A stretch of 64,000 nucleotides of DNA. It comes from Magicicada septendecula (lineage: Eukaryota > Arthropoda > Insecta > Hemiptera > Cicadidae). The stretch covers positions 87,959,899 to 88,023,898 of the forward strand of contig CM068367.1 of NCBI GenBank assembly GCA_034769895.1, read 5' to 3'. The position numbers and the translations under genes are program-made. This document shows positions 12,145-23,799 of this stretch, one piece after another; within the stretch, counting starts at the first letter, position 1, and every line of letters starts with the position of its first letter. Below the pieces are notes generated by a model that saw only the letters and a list, made by a program, of their open reading frames with translations, was not told where the DNA came from and made no database searches.

Positions 12145-12330
12145 ATATACAATTGTTCAAGCGAAGAAACACATTTTGTCAAATTTCATTCGATCAGCAA
12201 CAACAAGACTCCAGACCAACATTATCATCAGAATTTATTAATCAACAGTGAAGAAGTATAAATCTATTAAAGTGCATCGAAACCAGTAGTGTTATCTTTA
12301 CTATAGGTGCGAATTAAAAGAACGAGGTTA
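12145..12330 (+). promoter_or_regulatory. LTR-like promoter and leader
   Basis: CTATATATACA at about 12141-12151 is followed some 45 bp later by TTTCATTCGATCAG and an untranslated leader containing direct ATTATCA-type repeats. The texture resembles LTR R-U5 sequence. The open side is unbounded, so assignment to a retrotransposon is inference. Confidence 0.3.
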
Positions 12331-13670
12331 GGTGCAATACCTAACCAAGTAAATAACTATTCAAGAAGTAATATATTCGTTCATACGCGTAAACAGTGCA
12401 GTGAAATACGGTCAGTGTATCCGATCGTTAAATGTATTAAGAAATAATCCATGTGATTATAATACAGGGAGTACAGTGCCATATATTTACATTGTGTATG
12501 AATAAGATGTTAGTAGTATAAAACATAATACACCTGTATACTAACGCAAAAACAATAATACCCTAAGTACTAAGCACTGTCTTTATTTCATTTAGAAGAA
12601 TTATAATATTCCGAATATAAGAATTCATGTATTAGCATTACTGTAGTTAACCTCAAACTTGTCAAGGTTAAACGAACTTTTCGTCAATCGATTTAAATGA
12701 TTAAAGGTGTCTAACCTATTAACTTCAATTCTTGTAATAGCATTTTATCGCAAGGCATGTGTGTTTTATCCTGTAATTTAAAAGAAACCACCCTTGAGGT
12801 ATGAAATATTTGTAAACAAACAACCAATTAATATCAGAGTTTTTCATTGCCAACCCATTGGGTTAAAATAGTTTAAAGTCGGATGATTTGTAATCCGTTA
12901 GTATTATTCATGTGAATGTATTAAGTTGAAACAAGCAAATAGTGAGCAATAAACAAATGAATTGTTAACTAAAAACATTGTCAGTAATTATTTAAACAGT
13001 AATTAATAATTAATTCTTATTTATCAATTAAAAGAGTTGCGTTTTCAGGCAACGAAACAATCAAGTTGGCGTCCTGAACGTGTAAAGCGCTAACAGTCAA
13101 ATTCATAAATAGACAAGAAGGAAATTAATTAATGATATTGTTTTAATTACTTAATCAACAAATAATTTAACCTCAATCAAAATTATTTATTTTATTATTC
13201 GAATAAATTCTTTTTATGGAATACTAACCAGAAATTCCAATTGGCGCCCAGGTAAAATCAAATGTGCTCACTTAATAACAAACAGTGCAGTCATACTGTT
13301 TTTTGACAACAGTTTACAAACAAACTGAGACCAGCTGAACTTCCAGTACGACACAAAAGGTACGTGAAGGTTTGAATTATTTAATAACTTTGTCAACACT
13401 ACCCATTACAGTACACAGACGAACTAGTTCTACGGAAGTGCAAATGAACTTCGAGAGGTCTCCAAAGCTAATTACATTCAACTAACGGGGATTACAACCA
13501 TTAATTAATCAATTAAAATTAAAATTTAATTAAACAAGAAATCCTAATTAAATCTACATAATTAAATAATAATTAAAAATTATTTAACGACACAGATTTT
13601 GAAAGCAAAGACAATCAACGTGTGATATAAAATAATTTAAAAAGGACGTAAGCGGGAAAAAAAGGTTATA
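12331..13670. other. No gene; two primer-binding-site-like motifs
   Basis: AT-rich sequence, probably retrotransposon leader. TTGGCGTCCTGAACGTG near 13054 and TTGGCGCCCAGG near 13241 both resemble the TGGCGCC-type primer binding sites just inside gypsy-type 5' LTRs. No Gag-like reading frame follows either motif. Confidence 0.35.
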
Positions 13671-13674
13671 ATAT

Positions 13675-13730
13675 ATGCATATCACATATATATATTATAT
13701 ATATGTGATATTATATATATATATATTGCA
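13675..13730. repeat. AT palindromic low-complexity tract
   Basis: Imperfect (TA)n sequence, self-complementary around ATATATGTGATATTATATAT. Confidence 0.6.
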
Positions 13731-13869
13731 AGGTAACAGGTTATAGCCCAGACCAGACTTGCAGAAAAGAATGCTCTATTAGTGATTAATATATATTTAT
13801 TGTCTCTTTCTTTACAGTAACGTGTATTAAAAATTTTTCTTGTTATTTTAAACAAATTATACAAATTTA

Positions 13870-14640
13870 AATGTTCAAATCTTCTTTCAGACTTCTAATT
13901 GAAATCAGTGTTTCTGTATTTAAACAGTGATATAATTATGAATGTTCGAAACCTTCTTTAACAAGATTATAATTGAAATAAAAGTCTTCTTTAATTTAAC
14001 AATGATATACTTGACAAAATTCATAAAGTTCTTTTTCTTTTGAAAGCTTTACTAGTGAAACAAATTTAGATTAAAATTTTTGCTTTCCTGCTTTCTCGTC
14101 TTCGTTGTCGTCCCGGTCGATGATCTCGGTCCAGGTCTCTAGCTATCCGTTGTCCATGTTCCACGTTCCAGCCACCGCCTCCAGGAACTGCCTCGTTCTA
14201 TGTGTCCGTTTCAGCCGCCACGATCAGCAAACGAAGCTCAGGAACGGTTAGTAGACGATCTCTTACTCCGTAGTTGTTCCCTGCCGACTCTCGCTGCTTC
14301 CTCGACTCCACGGGCCCCAAGGACTGCCTGGAATAGACGTTGAACTGGACGCTGACTACACTGCAACTGCTCTTGCTGTGTGCTGTAGGAAGACTGCTCT
14401 TGCTGAGCGCTACATGAAGACTACTTCACGACTGACTAAAGACTGCTTTTATAATCTCGTACAATGAATGCTGCAGCGCTGTAGAATGACGTCACAGATT
14501 ATCCGCTCACAGGCGTATTCCCTATAAATTCTATGTTAAACTAGGGAACATTCTGGACTCGCCACGTGGCCATTGACTTCTGTCGTCTCGATTTTTCTAG
14601 AACACGTTTAACTACATATGAATAAATTTCCTTAACCTTC
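13870..14640 (-). promoter_or_regulatory. Minus-strand LTR-type promoter and long leader
   Basis: On the minus strand TATAAAAG (about 14447-14454) is followed 15-25 bp later by TTTAGTCAGTCGTG, a good TCAGT-type initiator. This TATA plus TCAGT arrangement is common in insect retrotransposon LTRs. The transcript would run towards lower coordinates through ~350 bp of unusually GC-rich, non-coding leader with GACGACAACGAAGACGAG-like repeats and then AT-rich sequence. A TGACGTCA-like site lies upstream near 14490. LTR ends were not located. Confidence 0.4.
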
Positions 14641-14819
14641 TATTTGATACGCACACAACACAACACTTCGCTCACATATTAAACTATATCTTCATAGTCT
14701 TTATAATGTCTTATTACTAATTCTTAATTCTTAGCAATATTCTTACATTCAAACATACTCCAATTGTCCTGGACATTCGTTACCACTGGTCATAATATTA
14801 TGTTCTATACATTCACATA

Positions 14820-15234
14820 TAGTGTGACTGCCTGTCACATTGCAATACATATGCCCGATTTATGGAAATTGCACCATGATAATGCACCAGCTCACACGTC
14901 ACTGCTTGTGCAAGAATTTCTGGCCAAAAATAAGGCCGTAATGATGCCGAAACCACCGTATTCACCAGATGTGACCCCTTGTAATTTTTTCCTCTTTCCG
15001 ATAATATAAAAGAAACATAAAAGGACAACGTTTTGCGACTGCTGAAAAAATAAAACAAAAATCGCTGATCGAGCTCAAGTGCATTTCATTAATGTTCTAA
15101 AGACTGGAAAAAACGTTGGCATAATTGTGTTATATCCGTTGGAGATTATTTTCAAGTGGACAATGTAAATATAGATGAATAAAGACATTTTTCAAATAAA
15201 CAAAATTGCATGTACTTTTTGATTAAACCTCGTA
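14820..15234 (+). pseudogene. mariner DD34D transposase 3' end, third D changed to N
   Basis: The frame from 14764 contains LHHDNAPAHTSLLVQEFLA and then PPYSPDVTPCNFFLFP. These are the second and third catalytic boxes of mariner transposases, with 34 residues between them. The third catalytic aspartate of the triad is asparagine here (PCN instead of PCD), which should abolish cleavage. The frame stops at 15009. After a 1-base slip the tail continues as ATAEKIKQKSLIELKC. The element ends near 15234 in a mariner terminus, TTTTTGATTAAACCTCGTAT. The N-terminal half and left end are missing. Confidence 0.7.
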
Positions 15235-15329
15235 TATGAAAATATGTAAAATCTCTTTTGTGAGTTCTTCACAATTTGAGTAAACTTTTTCCCAGACGTG
15301 CTCGATGATTTTTCCTTTAATGGAGTCAT

Positions 15330-15860
15330 TTTTACTATATCTTCTTCTTCTTGTCCTCTTCAAGGATTAGGTTATATAAACCGGTTCCGACACCCATCTC
15401 ATCCTCAGACCACCCACATCTCTTCTACCAATGTCTTTATAATTCAGTGCCGCTTTCGGCAGTCGATCCTCTGTCATCCTTTGCAGATGATCCCACCATT
15501 GTCTTCTGTAAATTGAAATAATTTCATTTGTGTCCTTTACTTCGAGTTCTGCTGTGATATCTTCATTCCTTATTCTCTTACAATGTATAATTTAAAGTCG
15601 TATTTTGAAGAAACTGCATTTCAGCGCTCTGAATCGCGCCGCTTTCCTTTTTTGTTATGACCCACGCCTTACTCGCATAAATCAACGTGGGTATTGCAAT
15701 TGTCTTATAAAATTTAATCCTCGTGCTGTGTCTTGTTTTATTTCTAAGCTTTCTATGAATCGTACCATAAATATTCCTAAATTTATTTATCTTCTCCCTT
15801 ATATCATATTTAAATTCATAGCTTACTGCACAGCCTAGATATTTGGAATTCACGTTCTTT
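15330..15860 (-). pseudogene. LINE ORF2 C-terminus, minus strand
   Basis: The minus-strand frame 15853-15578 reads SKYLGCAVSYEFKYDIREKI, then KFYKTIAIPTLIYASKAWV and SAEMQFLQN. The YLG segment, the P.L.YA...W thumb motif and the AEM.FL block are standard in the C-terminal part of RTE-like insect LINE ORF2. In the next frame it continues as WWDHLQRMTEDRLPKAAL and a degraded GRRDVG segment to about 15350. The same subfamily occurs in opposite orientation at 25634-26052. Both are 5' truncated, and this one has at least one frame change. Confidence 0.75.
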
Positions 15861-15939
15861 ATTGTGAATTAAATAATAAGAGTAAGAGCTTGCAATATCT
15901 CTTTTTCAGTATGTTGTCGTTGTTGTTGTTTTTGGTTAA

Positions 15940-18112
15940 ACGCCCCACGTTGTGGACGCCATTGTGTAACGTTATTGTTTCTGGTTATGTTTAAATATAA
16001 TATTTATAATATAACGGTTGATTCCTTATGCCCCAGAGTTGGTGCGCCATTTGTAACGTTACTGTTTTTACTTGATAAAATTGATAAATAAGACTAATTA
16101 CTGGTTGGGTTAAGTCTTTTCAAAAACATGTATTTTATTTGCGTTGATTGGTTGATCTATTTTAATAATAAAATCTTCATAATTATGTTTTCTTAGACCT
16201 CACTAGTTGTTTGCACTGATTTGTAATATAATTACCAATAAGAATTATGGTTCTGTTGATAAACAATTAAACTTTCCAATTAATAAAAAAATTATTAATT
16301 GAGAATGAGTGTTGTATTCGACTTGAGTGGGGGTTATATTATTTATACCTTTACTTGTTGATTTGTACCTATAGTGTTCCAGTTTTGATGTTATTTTTCA
16401 TGAATGAATATAATTAATGCTTTAATAGATTTCAATGATTTAATTTCTTCCTGGAGGCTGATTGGACCCACTTACATACTTTAATTCAAATCGCACATGT
16501 TACCCGGGCAATAGGTACTACCAACTTTTCTTCTTATGTAAACAAACTCTAATATTCCGAAACTAAAAAAAAAATTGATAAGTATTTACAATAATTCTGT
16601 ACTCAATTAATTCTCTTCAATTTCTTTTATTCTTTGTTATATTTGGTTCTTTACCTTTTAAAATAAAGTGACAACCTTTTCTTTTCAAACAATGGTCCAG
16701 GCTGGTTAAAATTCTTCGTTCAGAAGTTGGCAATATGATCTAATTCAAGCCTAGTGTACAGATTATTTACGTTATTTAAATATAAATTAGGGTTCTTTTG
16801 ACTACAATAATACTAAACGAAAATGTCTTTTATGAAATACAAAACCTCACAATATAAGAGTGACTACAATAAAAAGAACAATATCTTAGATCTAGAATAA
16901 CAATTATTTCGTATGTCGATCGATGTTGACTTTTGAGGTTAACCGATTTCTATCGGTTATACCGCTTTAACATTAAAAAGCAAAGAAATAATGGTTTAAA
17001 AGTGAAAAATTATAATATTGATAGTGTTTTTGTTTAGTTGTGGTGGAATAAATAGTTCAAGTGTACACAAAGTGTTATAATTATATTATAGTAATTTGTT
17101 ATAAGTTGATTATAACTTTAAGTATGTACATTATACTTTCCTTTTCTTCTACAACACACTTTATTATTCACTGTTAATTATTAATGCACTTTAACTCTGC
17201 TTTTGTTAGTATGAACTCTCACGACACTCTTTACACTTTTTGGTTATGTTTGTATGTTTACGTTTCACCTAACCTAGCCGAGGTTCGACTCTGATGTTAA
17301 ATTCGCGGCGACTGTAGCGGAAGAGACGTTCTTGACTCGATGAATTCTCACACTAGACTCCCTCGCTAAGCGTCACTGTTTTGCTAGTTTGGCGTGGGCT
17401 TTTGGGTTAATATAGCAAAATATACAAATTCCGTTAGTTGAAATTTCTCGCATTGTCGTTGATAGCGTCGGTCTTTGGGTTGATACACTTTTGTTTTCTG
17501 AGATCAAAATTAACAAAATTCTTAAAATTAACATAATTTCCTTATGCTAATTAAAATCGTCAATATATTATTACCATTGAATTGCTTTCATTCTGTTGAT
17601 CATTTTAAGATCTCATATGATATGTTTCCATACAATATTTCTAAAAATGAACAATTTTAATATTTGGCCTATGCTAATACATTATTTGTTAAAAGTTATC
17701 TTTTTTTATTATGGTTTACACTGTCATTTGCACTGTTTACTTATCACTATTTATTACTTTTCATTTTTAATACACATAATTATGATAATAATTATCTGGT
17801 CTTTACTATAACTCTATACATATGCTAATTACAAATGCAGTCTTAGGTCTGAGACCTAGCTTGACTGTTAGGCTTGTTACATAAATGATTTTTCTTAACC
17901 CTAAATACATTTTTTGCTTATATACTCAAACATTACTTTTTTCAATATTACAATAAGATATATACACTCACTCCCCTAATCTATTGGGTAATTTGTTATG
18001 TCAAAGATATAGTTTAGTCTAGTCCTTTTTTTATGTCTGTTTTGTCAAGTTATTTATTATGTTTGTTTACAAGGCTAATTTACGTTTTTAATCTATTCAT
18101 GGATTTGTAACA
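15940..18112 (-). mobile_element. LTR-retrotransposon end with two PBS-like sites, minus strand
   Basis: On the minus strand CGTTACA is followed by AATGGCGCACCAACTCTGGGGC at about 16031-16052, and 90 bp further by TGGCGTCCACAACGTGGGGC at 15948-15967, again preceded by CGTTACACA. LTR end plus TGGCGC primer binding site is gypsy-type architecture. The same TGGCGCACCAAC motif stands at 42647. A minus-strand promoter-like region lies near 17400, and GTAACA at 18107-18112 could be the outer LTR end, giving TGTTAC...GTTACA termini. The LTR length (about 2 kb) is unusual and not proven. Confidence 0.4.
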
Positions 18113-18399
18113 ATTATTCTTTAAATATCACTATAATATTGACGACTCGATATTTAGTTAAGTAACGGACACGTCATGGACAACGAAATCCAAGAATTAT
18201 TCTTTATTTATTCATGGTTTATTAAATTAGTTATTATAATTCTTCCTTTATATAATTATTTTTTGATTGTTCTCATTAGATCACTCATCCTCTATTGTAT
18301 TCCTCATTCAGTTACCTATTATTTGTTTATTTGATTAAGTTCCCTAAATATTTTGATAATTCAATTGAGTTTTTGTTTTGTATCATCTTGTGATGCTAC

Positions 18400-18575
18400 A
18401 AATCGTACCACAAATATTCCTAAATATTTACAAATTCACAAATATTTATTTATATTCTCCCTTATATTATATTCAAATTCATAGCTTGCTGCACAGCCTA
18501 GATATTTGGAACGGCTCACTTGTTCTAAAGTGCTGTTGTTGATAACTACCTTAGTCCTCACTGGATATTACTATA
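18400..18575 (-). pseudogene. LINE ORF2 scrap, minus strand
   Basis: The minus-strand translation reads RTKVVINNSTLEQVSRSKYLG followed by CAASYEFEYNIRENINKY. It is the same RTE-like subfamily as 15.3 kb and 25.6 kb, covering only the YLG segment. It is broken on both sides: a 45-bp arm hairpin abuts its upstream end and repeated AAATATTTA sequence its downstream end. Confidence 0.6.
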
Positions 18576-18585
18576 ATTATATTAT

Positions 18586-18680
18586 GTTCTTAATCTTTTA
18601 TTATTAAAATTTGTAATAATGTAATTATATATATACTATAATTATATTATTACAAATTTTAATAATAAAAGAGTAAGAAC
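18586..18680. repeat. Near-perfect hairpin, ~45-bp arms
   Basis: GTTCTTAATCTTTTATTATT onward (18586-18631) is complementary to 18637-18680, which ends AAAGAGTAAGAAC. There are only about three mismatches and a loop of a few bases. Both arms include ATTTGTAATAAT/ATTATTACAAAT. It does not encode anything. Confidence 0.75.
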
Positions 18681-18966
18681 AGAAGGTTTATTAACAAATG
18701 ACCAGAGGCTTTCCATAATATGTCTAGGCATGGTATATAGTGTACACCGTCTGTTTCAGCACCACAAAGTAGAATACAGTGGCATTGCTGTAGTAGCAGT
18801 AATAGTGCTATTTGGCAAAACAGACTTCTGCAGCAGCATCCGTAATGTTTACGCCCTACAGCCAATGTTAACTTTATGCGCACTGATGTGTACCACTTCC
18901 GCTTGTGAGTAAATTTCCAGATGCAAACGAGGTTAAATTCGCTGTACTGCTGCTGCTTTTGGTTAT

Positions 18967-19191
<225 letters not shown>

Positions 19192-19382
19192 TAAAACCGC
19201 AAAAAATGTAATGGTACAGATTACGTCCCGTTACAGCATGCGCGTTGTATCTAAAGCCTTTGTAGCGTATTTCACTTACTGCAATCAGTTGCACAGCTTG
19301 CAATCAATTGCAAAACAGTTGCAAGGCTTGCAACTTTTAGTTTCACGCACTCGTTGTGGGGCATTGATTCAAGTGTAGCCTA

Positions 19383-19983
19383 TTACACTATGCAACCGAT
19401 TGCGTGCAACTAAGCTGCGCGCGCATTCTGTATACAACGAAGAAATTTCATGACATGAGTCCGATACAACGTATACAATTTTTTACAAACCGCCAATATC
19501 TCAAAAACGAAAATAGAGATTTTATTGAAACCAAAACCAAAATAAAATGTTTCAATTTTTTAAAAATTTCACTCGCTGACACAATATAGCTATCTCGTAT
19601 AGTACGAAAGTTTATCGTATGACAAAAATTTCACTGCATGCAAATTAATGAAAATTTCATGACTTGGGACCGTTTTAAATCTCTGTTCTTGAAAATTATT
19701 AAAGCTATTGGTTAAAATTTATGTCTAAAACCATCATCAGACTTCAAGGAACACGTTGGTGAAAGAATTTTTTCATTGGACCAGTAGTTTCTGAGGTTAT
19801 CCCAGACGACGATACAAACAAATTTTACCTCTTTATAATAGTAGTATAGACGACACGCTTACTCTGCAACTGATTGCAGAGCAGTTGGAGCCTAGCTACC
19901 GTGCAACTTGTTGTTTTTGCTACCGTGCAACTAGTTTCATGTAGGCTTGAAATCAGTTGCATGCAATCAGTTACGTAGTGTAA
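19383..19983. mobile_element. MITE with ~29-bp inverted termini, TA-flanked
   Basis: The left end TTACACTATGCAACCGATTG and the right end, whose complement starts TTACACTACGTAACTGATTG, match over about 29 bp with a few differences. The ends are flanked by TA at 19381-19382 and 19984-19985, the expected duplication for a Tc1/mariner-mobilised element. Inside, the GCAACTGATTGCA-type motif recurs in both orientations. There is no transposase. Similar TTGCAATCAGTTGC motifs outside (19280-19345) suggest a related piece lies between it and the GT tract. Confidence 0.6.
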
Positions 19984-20410
19984 TATAGACCTAAGGCTAT
20001 TCCAGCTAATTGCAATCATATAAACGTTTTAGTGATTGTGTCTTCTAGAAATGAATATACCTGCCATTTTAATTCTCCACTAAATTAACACAGGGATGAA
20101 ATTTCTAGATTCCTACACATCTGAGTGATTTGTTGAGATTTTAGTCGCAGTGTCGCAGTGTTATGTTGACCTCGGCGGTGTGCAAGTGTTCATGCGCATT
20201 GTGCTTCTGTTTTGTGAGCGTTGTGTATGTTTCATAGAAACTATTCATTTAGATTATTTTATCTTTTAACAATATATATATTTTCTAAAGTTTTATTATT
20301 ATTATTTTGTTGGCTCTGTATCACTAGTTGATAGAGTATTGTTCATTTTGCACGTATTAGTATATAACGTGGGGTAATTGGTAAATCTACCGAAGTCCAC
20401 TCACATGAAT

Positions 20411-20570
20411 TTACATCATCATCTTCTTCTTAACGGTTTTAGGGTTTAGCCGCCTGTTCCTATTCCGCAGTTCAACTTTTCTTAGGGCTACCAACTTTTC
20501 TTCCCCCTCTAGGGTTGTAATCTTTCGCTGTCTTCGGTATTCTACTTTCTTCCACTTTATCATTATATCC
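20411..20570 (-). pseudogene. LINE ORF2 extreme C-terminus, minus strand (tentative)
   Basis: The minus-strand frames read VEESRIPKTAKDYNPRGGRK and VGSPKKS, then end in a run of AAGAAGATGATGATG. The PRGGRKVG.P.K pattern followed by a simple-repeat tail is typical of insect LINE ORF2 ends. The minus-strand open frame extends to 20771, but that upstream part is not recognisable as LINE. Confidence 0.5.
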
Positions 20571-21290
20571 GTCCTGGTTTCCGAGGCTACTGTTGGAATT
20601 GTGAGTTGTTGATTGAGGCCACCGTATAAGGCAACCAACTCTATGCCGGCTAGATTTTTTATCGACCTTCTTTGGTCTAGATCCGTTGTGTTCTGTTCTA
20701 GGACCGCCTCGAAAAGGATGTGGCCTTTCAACGCGCACGACGGTTTTGAGTACGTAGAAGCTCTGGTTCAAACGGTTCTATGTTCCGCATATCCTACTCC
20801 TGGATGTGAAAACATCCTAAGGTCCCGTGAATTTACACAAAGCTGAAATTAAAGGTTTTCAATTGCAATGGTAAATCTTATTTAAATTAAATGATATTAA
20901 ATGATAAAACTTATTTTTAAAGTTAATTTTTATTATTAATAGAGTTTTTATTGATTACATAGCTGTTAAAAAATAAAAAGAAAAACACTTTTAAAAAGTC
21001 ATTTTTGAAACACCCTGAAACATAATCAAAACTTGGACTTGGGTTAGTTTTGCCACTAACGCTTCCATGATTAGCCTGAAGACGGGTGCCGATTGTTTGG
21101 GTGACCGAAACGTCGCCTTCATAATTCTTTCTCTAATGACAGAAGACCGTCGGTTACATTCAAATTAATATGTGTACGATCCATCAGTCATCTTTTGAAG
21201 AACCTACGTTTAGCCTACTGTTCGCGCAGTACAGAAGGATTCTTCTGTATCGTTTCATCGCAGTCATTATCTAAAACTTGCGGGTTGTTT
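20570..21290. other. No recognisable gene
   Basis: Overlapping 77-106-codon frames at 20570-20846 show no motif that I know. The stretch near 21085-21120 contains GGTGACCGAAACGTCGCC, a phrase often seen near the ends of Penelope-like and other repeats. This is weak evidence only. Confidence 0.35.
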
Positions 21291-21291
21291 G

Positions 21292-21592
21292 GCCGTGGTC
21301 TATTGCTAAAAACTTTCTCGCTCAGTCTATTGTCAAAGAGATCAGTGAACAATAGCTGATCAGTTGTTCACTGATCTCTTTGACAATAGCTTGAGAAGCT
21401 GAAACAGCTGTCAGAGTTAAATAAAAACTGTGAAACGTACCAAGTGTTTATATATTTTTAAAAACCTTTGTATTAATATGTTTCACCAAGTGCCCAACGT
21501 GTTATCAATTAATAACTTGATACAGTGTTCGAAACGTCATCATCTGCTACAAAAAACGTTAACATTCGACCACGGCCTGCCAGCTTGTAAGT
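21292..21592. repeat. Fold-back/MITE-like repeat with internal perfect hairpin
   Basis: GGCCGTGGTCTATTG at 21292 and its inverted counterpart at about 21578-21592 (complement GGCCGTGGTCGAATG) bound a 300-bp block. Inside, 21327-21352 and 21364-21389 form a perfect 26-bp hairpin with an 11-base loop. A related GCCGTGGTCTAATG end stands at 3955. No target duplication was identified. Confidence 0.5.
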
Positions 21593-21794
21593 TTTGAATG
21601 AATACAATTGAAATTAATAAACTATATCTTTGTAATACTTAACTTTATTAAACAGTTTTAAACGTATTTTTATAAAAGTGTTTTCGCAGAGCTAAAAATG
21701 AACTGTGACAAGCTGAAATAATAAAACCTTTTGGCAAGAATCTGACGATACGAACAGACTGCAAATTACAGAGGCTAAAACTAAATGTTGTCTA

Positions 21795-21890
21795 AAGAAG
21801 AAGAAGAAGAAGAAGAAGAAGAAGAAGAAGAAGAAGAAGAAGAAGAAGAAGAAGAAGAAGAAGAAGAAGAAGAAGAAGAAGAAGAAGAAA
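21795..21890. repeat. (GAA)n microsatellite
   Basis: About 32 uninterrupted AAG/GAA units. Confidence 0.97.
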
Positions 21891-21899
21891 GAATATTTT

Positions 21900-22640
21900 A
21901 AATTTTTAATAAATTTTGTTTAAGAAAACTTTTCCTAAAACTGTGTATCAATTCTTCAACATCTGTATTAACTTAACATAAAAAGAAAACACTTTTAAAA
22001 ACGAGATAGCTATCTGAGTTTACTTGATGAGAGGTAAAATAAACTAATAAGAAACAGAGAAGACGTTGACAAGGGCAAGATTAGTTAGGCCGTTGTGACT
22101 GAAGAGGCAGTGACAAATTAGGACGTCGCTGATAACAAGATCTCACCGCTGAATTAGCACAGAAACTACCAAGGGGTTTGATGTGATTACAGTTGATGTC
22201 GGTCGTTTTGAAAACTAATTCTATTAAAAATTTGAAGCGCCAATTCAGACATTATCTCGTACCTTTCATCACACCAGATAAATTTTACTTCTCGTCAGGA
22301 GTATTTACTGTGAACAAACTGTATTTATCTTGTATGACATACAAAAATGACTAAATATAAAACTTTTAATGACTTTTATAAGTAAATTGATGACGTTTGT
22401 CGTTCGCGTTTAATTCTTTCTTATTTACGTAGTTTTAACTTTTACGCTCATTACTATATTTCCTTGTGAACACACTGTTAGATTGAATTATCAACAAATA
22501 TCACATCCACTTGTGAATGCTCATTGTTAGTTTTGTGTACAATGCGTTGTGATGTTTCGTTATTTGTTGTAAACTTTCATTGTTATATTCACTTATGAAC
22601 ATTCATTGTTAATTTTACTTGTAATAAGTAGTATTGTACT
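21900..22640. other. No recognisable gene
   Basis: AT-rich sequence. Loosely repeated TTCATTGTTA and CTTGTGAA phrases recur from 22450 to 22620 and again at 23960-24110. Confidence 0.45.
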
Positions 22641-23040
22641 TTAGAGCAAGAAGTGATCCATTTCAGGTATTTGGGGAGTGGCGTTAACTACGAACTGGAT
22701 AATGATATAAATGATGTGATTATAAATAGGACTGTGCGTATAGGAATGTAAATATGTATAGGAGTGTTTGTGGTGTGTACATAGAAATCGGAAAATAAGA
22801 GACGATACGCACATACAAACTGTATAGAAGAGCTACTATCCCAGCATTGGCATACGCCAGTGAAACATGGGTAATACTTAGGAACGTCCGTAGGAAAATT
22901 TTAAATACTGAAGTGAAATTCCTACGGAATATTGTAACCTGTAACCAACAAGAAAGACGAAGAATTGGAGATATAAGGGAATAACTTGCTGTGACGGTAC
23001 AAATGAAGGTCTCCTTGCAATCAATTCAGGTTATAGAAGA
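22640..23040 (+). pseudogene. LINE ORF2 fragment, plus strand
   Basis: In shifting frames: HFRYLGSGVNYELDNDINDV, then RATIPALAYASETWVILRN and EVKFLRNIVTCN. This is the YLG-to-thumb part of a non-LTR retrotransposon ORF2. At least two indels disrupt it between 22740 and 22810. It meets another LINE fragment in opposite orientation at about 23080, so the two are unrelated insertions placed tail to tail. Confidence 0.65.
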
Positions 23041-23079
23041 AGATGGTACCAGCACTAGCAACGAATGGCGGAGTGTTCA

Positions 23080-23795
23080 TAAAGCATTTTTCCAGTCATC
23101 ATCAGCCGTGGCTCTACAACCCTTGGTGGGTCTTGGCCTGCTCCAAGAGTCGATTCCATTCCTCCCTATTGCGTGCCCTGGCTTTCCAGTTTCTTATGTT
23201 CAGCTTTCTGAGGTCCTCCTCTACCTGGTCTTTGAATATACTGAGGGATCTTCCGCTCTTTCTTCTACACATTTGTTTCTGGTAGAGAATATGTTTCGTA
23301 GGCTGTCCTTCTTCCATTCTCTCTGTGTGTCCAACCCACATTAGCCTGTATATTTTGTTTATCCTAACAATGTTAGCATCTTTACCTCTTTGTAAAGATG
23401 GTATAGTTAATAATTATAGCGCTTGCACCACATTCCATTTTCTTGTACTCCTCTAAATATTGTTCTTAGAATCCGTCTTTCACAGCAACCTAGAAGTCTC
23501 TCGCTATTTTTTATCACTGTCTAGGTTTCTGAAGCATATGTTAGCACTGGTCTGATAAGTGTTATGTAAATTTTGCATTTCGTGCTTCTTGAGATGAAGC
23601 TAGATGGCAGGTGCTTTTGTAATCCATAATATGTTTTATTTGCGAGATATATATATTTCTTCTTATTTCAGTGTTGATGTTAGTGCTGTTTATCTGGGAG
23701 CCAACATGTATGAACTCTTTTACTGCCTCTGTATTTTTTGTGCCTATTTCAAGGTTCAGTTGTCCAGTACAGACCTGAGTTTTAAGAAATCACGT
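23080..23795 (-). pseudogene. LINE ORF2 C-terminal third, minus strand
   Basis: Reading down from about 23790 on the minus strand: LNLEIGTKNTEAVKEF, then TLIRPVLTYASET, LLGCCERRILRTIFRG, MWVGHTERMEEGQPTKHIL, and finally VEEDLRKLNIRNWKARARNR to a stop after AKTHQGL. The order of a RT-proximal segment, a P.LTYASE thumb, an R.ILR block, a W.GH.ERM block and a GRP..W.DQVE tail is that of insect LINEs. It is followed by a GCTGATGATGA-like 3' tail. Internal stops (one in the ASET* segment) and frame changes make it a dead copy truncated before the RT core. Confidence 0.75.
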
Positions 23796-23799
23796 TGGG

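Noticed and set aside
20411-20846. Host gene exon at 20.4-20.85 kb
   Set aside because: Open frames exist on three frames, but the only recognisable part is a LINE-like tail. No splice-site-bounded conserved exon can be argued.
21795-21890. Poly-Glu/Lys coding repeat
   Set aside because: Uninterrupted GAA microsatellite with stops directly on both sides.
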